Source of the DNA: Campylobacteraceae bacterium
Lineage (GTDB): Bacteria > Campylobacterota > Campylobacteria > Campylobacterales > Sulfurovaceae
Assembly: GCA_027002665.1 (NCBI GenBank)
Contig: JALWZK010000198.1
Location: forward strand, 1 to 5,514
DNA: 5,514 bases
Direction of reading: 5' to 3'
Each line of letters opens with the position of its first letter. Position 1 is the stretch's first letter. A program made the translations under genes and the position numbers. A model generated the notes under the pieces. That model had not been told where the DNA came from and did no database searches. It saw nothing but the letters and a program-made list of their open reading frames with translations. This document shows positions 1 to 5,514 of the stretch, one piece after another.

Positions 1-1
1 G

Positions 2-760
2 TTAAGGGGAGCTATGGGTTATGCTCTTAAAAAAGTAACCTGTATAAACCCTAGCTATAACTGTAATGAGTGTTTTGCAAAGAGTTCTTGTCTATATTAT
101 GATTTTTATGAGAAAAAAGATACATTTCATAAATATAGATTTGATATTGAGTTAGGAAGTGGTAAATTTGATTTTGGACTCTATATCTTTGATAATATTT
201 GTGATAAATTACCTTATGTTTTAAGTGCTTTAGAGATGACACTTACTAAAAATGGTCTAACTAAAAATAACTATAAATTTAATGATTTAGAGTTTTTTCT
301 AAATGGAAATCTTATCTATAAAAATGGAGAGTTTAAATCTTTAGATATTTTACAAAAAAGCTTTAAAGTAGACAGCTTTTGTCCAAATATTAAGGTAAAA
401 TTACTCACACCTATTAGGATTAAAAAGAACAATAGGTTTCTAAGAGATGATGTGGATTTAGAGGACATCTTACGCTCTATATATCAAAGAGAGCAGGAGT
501 TTACAACAGGAGAGAGAGTCTATAAACTTGAGTTTGAGCCAAACTATAAAACGGTATTAAAGGCTTTAGTTTATAAACCTCTTTTGCGAAATAGTAATAG
601 ACAAAACCAAAGAATGAATATGGACGGCATAATGGGGGAGATGGTTTTTATGGGGTTAGATAATGAGAGTTATAGGCTTTTAAAGCTTGGTGAGATTATA
701 GGAGTTGGGAAGCAGACGGTTATGGGACTTGGGAAGATTGAGGTTGAGGAATTAGATTAA
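2..760 (+). CDS. cas6: Cas6-family CRISPR RNA endoribonuclease (RAMP), 5'-truncated by the window edge
   Basis: Cas6 cuts repeat RNA to release mature crRNAs for the Csm complex. The frame is open to the first base, with 252 codons visible. They begin LRGAMGYALKKVTC, which fits the conserved LRGAfGyaL segment found inside Cas6 proteins of the PF10040 type. The ATG at 14 is therefore an internal Met, and the N-terminal RAMP half lies upstream. Counting from the first visible codon, a cysteine cluster follows at C14, C21, C24 and C30 (C-x6-C-x2-C-x5-C), as is usual in this subfamily and possibly metal-binding. Next come HKYRFDIELG (about 43-52) and KLPYVLSALE (about 69-78). A glycine-rich RAMP loop, GEIIGVGKQTVMGLGKIEVE, lies near the C-terminus (about 230-249). 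His43 is the only histidine in the visible part, but I cannot assign the catalytic residue. The stop is TAA, two bases before the first csm1 ATG. Family call is firm; subfamily is less so. Confidence 0.88.
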   Translation, partial: LRGAMGYALKKVTCINPSYNCNECFAKSSCLYYDFYEKKDTFHKYRFDIELGSGKFDFGLYIFDNICDKLPYVLSALEMTLTKNGLTKNNYKFNDLEFFLNGNLIYKNGEFKSLDILQKSFKVDSFCPNIKVKLLTPIRIKKNNRFLRDDVDLEDILRSIYQREQEFTTGERVYKLEFEPNYKTVLKALVYKPLLRNSNRQNQRMNMDGIMGEMVFMGLDNESYRLLKLGEIIGVGKQTVMGLGKIEVEELD

Positions 761-762
761 AA

Positions 763-2352
763 ATGGAGGATATAGATGGAATGAGTTACTTTAATGATAA
801 AAAGTTTAAAAGCTTAATAGAGAAACCAAAAAATATTGAGCCAATATTAGAAAAGGATATGTGCTTAATTAGTGGTGACTTTTATGGTATTCAAAAATTT
901 ATTTTTGATAGGTTATCAACTAAAAATGCTAGTAAAGTCTTAAGAGCAAAGTCAGCTTTTATTCAGATATATACTGAATATCTAGCAAGATATATCTGTT
1001 ATAAATTAGAGATTGATAAATCTCATATTCTCTCAATGAATGCAGGGAAATTTGAGATTTTAGCTCCTAAAGACAATATAGAACTTAAAGAGATTCAAGA
1101 TATTATCGATAAATATTTTCTTAAAAACTTTTATGGTCTAAGTGGAGTAATGCTAAGTAAGGTTAGTTGTTCAGAAGATGACTTTAAACCAAAAGAAAAT
1201 TATAAAAAATTACGAAAAAAGATTATAAATGGTGTAGAGGATAAGAAGTTTCAAAAGTTTAATCTTAAAAATAGTCCAAATCTTTTGGAGTATGATACAG
1301 ATATTGACAATAAGACGCTTTGTCGTATTTGCAATATCCGAAAGCTAGATGAAAATTTAGATGATAGATGTGAAACTTGTAATACATTTGTGGTTTTAGG
1401 AGAAAAGCTTGTCTCTAATAAAAGGTCAGTAACAGCAAAAGAGTTAAATATAAATTTAGATGAGAGGGATTTTGAAATTCTTTTAACTTCTAATATTAAA
1501 TCGTATGTACTTCGAGCAGGGGATTCTTTTGCTACTTTTGAAACTTTGGCTGAAAACTCTTGCAAAGAGAGTGAAACAGGCATAGAAGCATTAGCCATTT
1601 TAAAAGCAGATGTTGACAATATGGGTAAGTTTTTAGAAAAGAGTAGTGTTACGGATAGTTTTGAAAATTTTGATAAGTTCTCTAAAACTATGGATAACTT
1701 CTTCTCTATCTACATTCCTCAAATGATGAAAGAGCAGTATCCTGATACCTATACCGTTTTTGCAGGTGGTGATGACCTCTTTTTACTTGGTGCTTGGGAC
1801 GAAATATTGGAATTAGCAAGAATCATAAGAGAGGAGTTTAAAGTGTTTGTAAAAGATGACACTTTAAGTATCTCTTTTGGTATTGCTATAGCTAAACCTA
1901 CCACTCCAATTAGTTATTTAGCTGAACATACAGAGAGATTACTTGAAGAGGCTAAAGATATAGATGATGGTAAAGAGGTAGAAAATCCTAAAGATGCTAT
2001 TTCACTTTTTGGTGAAACGGTTAAGTGGAGTAAGTATTTATCCGTCTATAGTGAGCTTTATGGTCAATTAGAAGCTTTTGAAAAAAACTTAAATACAGCG
2101 TTTCTTTATAGATTACTAGAGCTTATAGAAATGAGCAAAAAGGTAAAGTATGACGATGATATTCCATCTACAATATGGAAGTCAAAGTTTAGATATAGCT
2201 TTAATCGAAATGTATTAGCAAGAGTAAATAGTACCCAAGATAAACAACAAGCAGAGGTATTGTTAAAGCTTTTAAGTAAGCTTATAGATAGAGAACCAAA
2301 AGCTACAAAAATGGTAGTTAATGAATTTATTTACAAAAGGAGAGAGTCATGA
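763..2352 (+). CDS. csm1: Csm1/Cas10 large subunit of type III-A complex, cyclase-competent, lacking the HD domain
   Basis: Cas10/Csm1 is the signalling subunit of the type III interference complex. When target RNA binds, its palm domain makes cyclic oligoadenylates from ATP. Residue numbers here are from the ATG at 763 (529 aa). Palm 1 starts almost at once: LISGDFYGIQKFIF at 35-48, then LRAKSAF at 60-66. A zinc-finger-like element has C187-x2-C190 and C203-x2-C206. Palm 2 carries LKADVDNMGKF (280-290, with D283 and D285) and the catalytic FAGGDD (GGDD at 335-338). HTERLLEEAKD follows at about 389-399, and a helical C-terminal domain runs to the end. Typical Csm1 is about 750-850 aa, with an N-terminal HD nuclease of some 200 or more residues before palm 1. 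Here only about 33 residues precede it, and the upstream DNA is cas6, so the HD domain is absent rather than frameshifted. A start at 781 (M7) is also possible, because GGAGGA lies ten bases before it. The gene overlaps csm2 by four bases. Confidence 0.95.
   Translation: MEDIDGMSYFNDKKFKSLIEKPKNIEPILEKDMCLISGDFYGIQKFIFDRLSTKNASKVLRAKSAFIQIYTEYLARYICYKLEIDKSHILSMNAGKFEILAPKDNIELKEIQDIIDKYFLKNFYGLSGVMLSKVSCSEDDFKPKENYKKLRKKIINGVEDKKFQKFNLKNSPNLLEYDTDIDNKTLCRICNIRKLDENLDDRCETCNTFVVLGEKLVSNKRSVTAKELNINLDERDFEILLTSNIKSYVLRAGDSFATFETLAENSCKESETGIEALAILKADVDNMGKFLEKSSVTDSFENFDKFSKTMDNFFSIYIPQMMKEQYPDTYTVFAGGDDLFLLGAWDEILELARIIREEFKVFVKDDTLSISFGIAIAKPTTPISYLAEHTERLLEEAKDIDDGKEVENPKDAISLFGETVKWSKYLSVYSELYGQLEAFEKNLNTAFLYRLLELIEMSKKVKYDDDIPSTIWKSKFRYSFNRNVLARVNSTQDKQQAEVLLKLLSKLIDREPKATKMVVNEFIYKRRES
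765..770 (+). promoter_or_regulatory. Shine-Dalgarno-like GGAGGA that may set the csm1 start at 781
   Basis: GGAGGA lies ten bases before the ATG at 781. The ATG at 763 has only TGAGGA twelve bases upstream (745-750). The motif is also the second codon of the longer version, so it could be coincidental. If 781 is used, Csm1 begins MSYFNDKKF, is 523 aa long, and the cas6-csm1 gap is 20 bases. No domain is affected either way. Confidence 0.45.
2338..2343 (+). promoter_or_regulatory. Ribosome binding site of csm2 (AGGAGA)
   Basis: AGGAGA sits inside the last codons of csm1, five bases before the csm2 ATG at 2349. Together with the ATGA overlap it supports this start and coupled translation of the large and small subunits. 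Confidence 0.75.
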
Positions 2353-2759
2353 TAGAGTTAGACTATAAAAAAGACAAAGAGTTGTTTAATAAAACTGCTC
2401 AAAAGTGGGCTGAAAAGATTTTTGAAGATAAAGAGTATATAGAGAAAGAGAAAAGAGGAAGAGTAGAGAAAAATTTTAAGAAAGAGCCAATAAAAACTAC
2501 TCAAATGAGAAAGTTTTATGAGCAAATATTAGAGAGATATAATGAGGTTAAAATAGAGAAAAAAGCGTTTGATGATGTTTTACCATTTATAAAAATGATA
2601 AATTCTAAAGTTGAATATGCTTATAGTCGAGAATTAGTAAATAAAAGTTTTAGAAAGATGATGACAACTTCTATTGAACAAATTGAAGATGAAACAAAAT
2701 TAGAGAATTTCAAACTCTTTTTTGAAGCAGTTATAGGATTTTATAAAGGGAGCAAATAA
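2349..2759 (+). CDS. csm2: Csm2, small (Cas11-type) subunit of the type III-A complex
   Basis: Csm2 is a small all-helical protein, several copies of which line the inner filament of the Csm complex along the crRNA-target duplex. This 136-aa protein has the usual length and a strongly charged helical composition. Recognisable family segments are KTTQMRKFYEQIL (49-61), a middle helix LPFIKMINSKVEYAYSR (78-94) and the C-terminal FKLFFEAVIGFYKG (121-134). The last of these matches the typical Csm2 ending, an F..F.EA...YYK pattern. The ATG overlaps the csm1 stop (ATGA) and has a good ribosome binding site. The position between csm1 and csm3 is the canonical one. Csm2 sequences diverge quickly, so the call rests on these short motifs plus gene order. 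Confidence 0.93.
   Translation: MIELDYKKDKELFNKTAQKWAEKIFEDKEYIEKEKRGRVEKNFKKEPIKTTQMRKFYEQILERYNEVKIEKKAFDDVLPFIKMINSKVEYAYSRELVNKSFRKMMTTSIEQIEDETKLENFKLFFEAVIGFYKGSK
2747..2752 (+). promoter_or_regulatory. Ribosome binding site of csm3 (AGGGAG)
   Basis: AGGGAG lies eight bases before the csm3 ATG at 2761, inside the last codons of csm2. It supports the chosen start. Confidence 0.7.
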
Positions 2760-2760
2760 G

Positions 2761-3387
2761 ATGAAAATAGAAAAATTAACAGGAACAATAGAACTTTTAA
2801 GTGGACTTCACATAGGTGGAGGAGATGATACTATGAAGATTGGAGGGATTGATAATGGTGTTATTAAAGATGTCAATACCGACAAACCTTATATACCTGG
2901 TAGTTCACTCAAAGGTAAAATGAGAAGTCTGTTAGAGTGGCATATTGGAGTAGTTGGAATTGGAGATGGCAATCCATTTAACTCTAAATTATTAGACAAT
3001 GCAATTTTTAATAATACACAAGTAAAAAATAGAGCTGAGATTCTTTTAAAACTCTTTGGAGATAAAGAGGGGGCATTTGGAATTACTAGAATAAATGTTG
3101 GAGATTGTCATTTAAATGATGAGTCTAAAGGAAAGGTCTTATCAGAAGCAAAATATGAGAATGTGATTAACCGACAAAAGGGAACAGCAGAACACCCAAG
3201 ACAGACAGAGAGAGTTCCTGCTGGAGTAAAGTTCAATTTTGATATTCGCATAAAAGTATTAGATGGTGATAAGAAAGATGAGCTTATATCTATGGTCAAA
3301 GAGGGGTTCAAATTGATTGAGTCTGACTATCTTGGAGGTAGTGGTTCAAGAGGATATGGACGAGTTAAATTTCATTTAAGTGAGTAG
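2761..3387 (+). CDS. csm3: Csm3, backbone RAMP subunit with target-RNA cleavage residue
   Basis: Csm3 forms the crRNA-binding backbone of the complex, and each copy cuts the bound target RNA at 6-nt steps. The 208-aa protein is close to the usual family length and is the best-conserved gene here. Its N-terminal RAMP strand is followed by GLHIGGGDD (15-23), then GGIDNGVIKD (28-37). D31 aligns by motif with the catalytic Asp of characterised Csm3 proteins (D33 in the Streptococcus thermophilus protein). YIPGSSLKGKMRSLLE (44-59) is the crRNA-contacting signature. Further family segments are LLKLFGD (95-101), GTAEHPRQTERVPAGVKF (141-158) and the C-terminal glycine-rich loop YLGGSGSRGYGRVKF (190-204). 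The gene starts one base after the csm2 stop. Nothing is missing, so target-RNA slicing is predicted to be intact. Confidence 0.97.
   Translation: MKIEKLTGTIELLSGLHIGGGDDTMKIGGIDNGVIKDVNTDKPYIPGSSLKGKMRSLLEWHIGVVGIGDGNPFNSKLLDNAIFNNTQVKNRAEILLKLFGDKEGAFGITRINVGDCHLNDESKGKVLSEAKYENVINRQKGTAEHPRQTERVPAGVKFNFDIRIKVLDGDKKDELISMVKEGFKLIESDYLGGSGSRGYGRVKFHLSE
3377..3384 (+). promoter_or_regulatory. Weak ribosome binding site of csm4 (TAAGTGAG)
   Basis: Only an imperfect match (AAGTGAG) lies six bases before the csm4 ATG, within the end of csm3. With a three-base gap to the csm3 stop, csm4 probably depends on ribosomes finishing csm3. Confidence 0.4.
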
Positions 3388-3390
3388 GCT

Positions 3391-4290
3391 ATGAAGTTAT
3401 ATAGAGTAAGCATTACTCCTACTTCTGATTTTGCTACTAAGCTTAAAGGAGATACTCTCTTTGGTCAATTCTGTTGGGCAATCTATTATCTTTTAGGCAA
3501 AGATAGGTTAGAGGAGCTACTAAAAGATTATCGGGAACAAAGAGAACCATTTTTAGTTGTTTCTGATGGTTTTACACAAGGGTACTTACCAAAACCTAAA
3601 ATGCCAAGTAGATTTTTAAATGAAAAGAGTGAAGATAAAAAGATTAATCGTAAAAAGATTTGGCTAACACTTAATGATTTGCTCAAAGGAGAGTATGCTA
3701 AAGCCAAGCAAGAAAAGGAGATAGGCAGTAGAGATAAACAAGATATGAGTCTGCATAACTCATTAAACTATAAAACATTTCATACAGGTAATGGTTTTGA
3801 CCCCTATGCACTAGAGGTTATAAGTTTATCGAAGAAAGATATTTACTTTTTGCTTGATGAAAATCAGTTGCTATTTAATGAGTTTAAAGAGGTTTTAACA
3901 CTTCTTTCCGATATGGGTTATGGTAAAAAGAGTACTATAGGAAAGGGGAGATTTGAGATTGATAAGATAGAAGAAGTCAGTGTAGAGAGTAGCTCAAAAG
4001 CTTTTATGACTCTTAGCCCCTTTACTCCTAGTGGCATAAAATGTAAAGAGATTTACTATGACCCATTTACGCGTTCTGGTAAATTTGGAGCTAATAGAGC
4101 CTATAAGAGTGCATTTAAAAAGCCTCTACTTTTGGCTGATGTGGCTTCGGTGATAGAGTTTGATAGTATAGAGAGTCATCAATATTTAGGTTCAGCTATT
4201 AGTGGATTATCTGATAACCCTAAATATAAAGATACTGTTCATCAAGGCTATAGCATTGTTTTACCACTAAAGGAGTTGAATTATGATTAG
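3391..4290 (+). CDS. csm4: Csm4, RAMP subunit binding the crRNA 5' handle
   Basis: Csm4 (Cas5-like RAMP) holds the 5' repeat-derived tag of the crRNA and bridges Csm1 to the Csm3 filament. At 299 aa it has the typical length. Visible family marks are the N-terminal strand MKLYRVSITP; LKGDTLFGQFCWAI (18-31), matching the conserved 'DTLFG..cwai' motif; and YLPKPKMPSRF (65-75). The glycine-rich loop GYGKKSTIGKGRFEI is at 176-190. A second RAMP half starts near FMTLSPFTPSG (205-215) and ends with VHQGYSIVLPL (283-293), close to the 'HqGyai.iPv' end seen in Csm4 proteins. It follows csm3 by three bases, and its last eight bases overlap the start of csm5. No missing element is seen. Confidence 0.95.
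   Translation: MKLYRVSITPTSDFATKLKGDTLFGQFCWAIYYLLGKDRLEELLKDYREQREPFLVVSDGFTQGYLPKPKMPSRFLNEKSEDKKINRKKIWLTLNDLLKGEYAKAKQEKEIGSRDKQDMSLHNSLNYKTFHTGNGFDPYALEVISLSKKDIYFLLDENQLLFNEFKEVLTLLSDMGYGKKSTIGKGRFEIDKIEEVSVESSSKAFMTLSPFTPSGIKCKEIYYDPFTRSGKFGANRAYKSAFKKPLLLADVASVIEFDSIESHQYLGSAISGLSDNPKYKDTVHQGYSIVLPLKELNYD
4269..4275 (+). promoter_or_regulatory. Ribosome binding site of csm5 (AAAGGAG)
   Basis: AAAGGAG ends seven bases before the ATG at 4283. It lies in the last codons of csm4 and is the strongest ribosome binding site in the window. It fixes the csm5 start inside csm4, giving an 8-base overlap. Confidence 0.8.
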
Positions 4291-5514
4291 AGATAATCTA
4301 AATACCTACTATTTAAAGTTAAAAACTATTACTCCCATTCATATAGGAACAGGAGAGGCTTATGAGCCTACTAATTTTGTAATAGATGGTGGTAAGCTAT
4401 ATCAATTTGATGAGGTTCTATTTTATCAAAGTTTAAATCCTTCTGATAAGAGATTATTTAATAAAAAGCTAAACAGTTGGATGAGTGTAATTGATTTCTA
4501 TCGCTCTAAAGTAAAAGAGGCAAAGATTATTGCTAACTTTGAGTGTGATGTATCTAAAAAAGTTGAAAATACTTACAAAAAATTGAAAAATGATGATGGC
4601 TCAAAAAAGAAAAATCAGTTTCAGATAGCCCAAACCTTTAAAAATCCAAATACACATAGAGCTGTTATTGTTGGGAGTAGTTTAAAAGGAATGCTAGATA
4701 CTGTATTGAAAATTTATCCTAAAAAGATAAAAAGTAATGAGCCAAGACAGAGGCTTATTGTATCTGATGCGATACTTTTAGAGGGAAAAACAGAGATAGG
4801 CTATGCCTATAGGAAACATAAAAATCCAACAAAAACAGCACGAAGTGAGATACCTCAAATGGTTGAGATAATCTCTAAAGGTTCTACTTTTATATTTAGC
4901 ATTACGACAGAATACTCTTTTGAAGAAATTAAAAGAAAAATGAGAGATTACCATAATGATAGAGATGATAGTAGATATACTCAAGCAGCCAATAGCTTTA
5001 TAGCAAGAGTAGGTAAGTTTTGTGGTAAAGAGTATATGGTTGATGATGGTAAAAATGTTTTAAACAGTTATGGTAAACCTATTGCTACACATACACTTTA
5101 TGAGAGTGGTGATAGTTTTGGATGGATAGATATTGAAGAGATAAGCAAAGATGAGTTTGATAATGCTCTTAAATCTATCGCCAATCAAGAAAAAGAGTAC
5201 TATGCTAAAATAAAAAAGCAACAAAAGAGTATTATAGAGACAATAGCTACTCAAAAAAGAAAAGCTAAAGAGGAGGCAATTAGAAAACAGAAAGCACGAG
5301 AAGAGGAGAAGCGAAAAGAGGCAGAGGCTAAGACAAAAAGGGAAGAGGAGTTGGCAAAAATGTCTCCTATTGAGAGAAAATTAGAGGAATTGGTTCAAAA
5401 TGATAGAGCCAATACCCCAAAAACTACACTTCTTTTAAATGCTATAAAAAATAATCTTTTTGAAGATAACCGTTTAGAAGCACTTAATCTACTAAAAGAG
5501 CTTTTAATTAAAGA
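4283..5514 (+). CDS. csm5: Csm5, RAMP subunit at the crRNA 3' end, with a coiled-coil tail; 3'-truncated by the window
   Basis: Csm5 caps the Csm3 filament near the 3' end of the crRNA and has been linked to crRNA 3'-end maturation. The frame runs from the ATG at 4283 to the window end without a stop (410 codons). The N-terminal RAMP strand reads LKLKTITPIHIGTGEAYEPTNF (12-32, with the TPIHIGTG signature). GSSLKGMLDTVL (131-142) is the family's crRNA-contacting motif, and RLIVSDA (157-163) matches the usual 'l.vsDa' strand. FIARVGKFCG (239-248) takes the place of the glycine-rich loop. FGWIDIEE (279-286) ends the RAMP core. Characterised Csm5 proteins usually stop near here, at roughly 340-390 aa. 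This one continues with a Lys/Glu-rich helix (about 297-357) and a further predicted helical segment from M360 on. Position and upstream overlap with csm4 support the call. The tail is not explained by the family core. Confidence 0.92.
   Translation, partial: MIRDNLNTYYLKLKTITPIHIGTGEAYEPTNFVIDGGKLYQFDEVLFYQSLNPSDKRLFNKKLNSWMSVIDFYRSKVKEAKIIANFECDVSKKVENTYKKLKNDDGSKKKNQFQIAQTFKNPNTHRAVIVGSSLKGMLDTVLKIYPKKIKSNEPRQRLIVSDAILLEGKTEIGYAYRKHKNPTKTARSEIPQMVEIISKGSTFIFSITTEYSFEEIKRKMRDYHNDRDDSRYTQAANSFIARVGKFCGKEYMVDDGKNVLNSYGKPIATHTLYESGDSFGWIDIEEISKDEFDNALKSIANQEKEYYAKIKKQQKSIIETIATQKRKAKEEAIRKQKAREEEKRKEAEAKTKREEELAKMSPIERKLEELVQNDRANTPKTTLLLNAIKNNLFEDNRLEALNLLKELLIK
5171..5359 (+). other. Coiled-coil-encoding, purine-rich segment of csm5
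   Basis: Residues about 297-359 of Csm5 are dominated by K, E, A, R and Q with no proline or glycine. Blocks such as EEAIRKQKAREEEKRKEAEA occur within it. This composition indicates a long single helix or coiled coil of roughly 60 residues. It joins the RAMP core to a separate C-terminal segment starting at MSPIERKLEELV. The DNA is correspondingly GA-rich on the coding strand. The helical prediction comes from composition only. Confidence 0.7.

Noticed and set aside
51..242. 63-codon minus-strand reading frame inside cas6
   Set aside because: It lies wholly opposite conserved cas6 sequence and resembles no known protein. A low-GC frame of this length arises by chance.
1251..1619. 122-codon reading frame on the minus strand inside csm1
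   Set aside because: It is a complement-strand shadow of a clearly coding, motif-rich part of csm1. It shows no recognisable protein features.
3108..3311. 67-codon minus-strand frame inside csm3
   Set aside because: It is opposite the highly conserved csm3 HPRQTERVP region and has no independent support.
4603..4609. In-frame A AAA AAG heptamer in csm5, like the dnaX -1 frameshift site
   Set aside because: The -1 frame meets TAA at 4639 after ten codons, and there is no evident stimulatory SD or hairpin at the right spacing. Similar in-frame A-runs, such as one in csm1 near 2081, occur by chance in this A-rich coding DNA.
4778..5254. Two minus-strand frames (4778-4984 and 5060-5254) with hydrophobic, membrane-like translations
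   Set aside because: Both are antisense to csm5. Hydrophobic Phe/Ile/Leu runs are the expected mirror of Lys/Glu/Asp-rich coding DNA, so they are shadows.
2353..5360. Promoters or terminators between the csm genes
   Set aside because: Gene gaps are 0-3 bases, and no GC-rich hairpin followed by a T-run is visible at any junction. TATAAT-like strings are frequent in this AT-rich coding DNA and were not counted.
1..5514. CRISPR array or direct repeats
   Set aside because: No regularly spaced repeat of about 25-40 bases was seen. The window is continuous coding sequence, so an array, if linked, lies outside.

Overview
The window is one compact, single-strand (+) gene block. It encodes the effector module of a type III-A (Csm) CRISPR-Cas system in the order cas6 – csm1/cas10 – csm2 – csm3 – csm4 – csm5. 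Both ends are cut by the window: cas6 lacks its 5' end and csm5 lacks its 3' end. No CRISPR array, cas1/cas2, csm6 or other ancillary gene is visible. The subtype rests on a Csm2-type small subunit plus a Csm3/Csm4/Csm5 RAMP set.

Organism: the DNA is AT-rich and almost wholly coding, with heavy use of TTA, AGA, AAA and AAT codons and short AGGAG-type ribosome binding sites. This fits a low-GC bacterium. My best guess is Campylobacterota (Sulfurimonas/Sulfurovum/Arcobacter-like), which is an inference from style and not a database match.

Layout: bases 2-760 are the 3' part of cas6 (crRNA-processing RAMP). Bases 763-2352 (or 781-2352) are a short csm1/cas10. Bases 2349-2759 are csm2, 2761-3387 csm3, 3391-4290 csm4, and 4283 to the window end csm5. 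Every junction is a 1-3 base gap or a short overlap (4 bases csm1/csm2, 8 bases csm4/csm5), so the genes should be co-transcribed and translationally coupled. No intergenic stretch is long enough for a promoter or terminator.

How the parts work together (family knowledge): Cas6 trims the pre-crRNA. Csm4 with Csm1 caps the 5' handle end of the crRNA, Csm3 and Csm2 form the two filaments of the backbone, and Csm5 sits at the 3' end. Csm3 cuts bound target RNA, and target binding switches on Csm1.

Most notable point: this Csm1 has an intact GGDD cyclase motif but no N-terminal HD nuclease domain. The complex is therefore predicted to act through cyclic oligoadenylate signalling to an effector outside the window rather than through its own ssDNA cleavage. 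The second notable point is a long charged coiled-coil tail plus an extra helical segment on Csm5.
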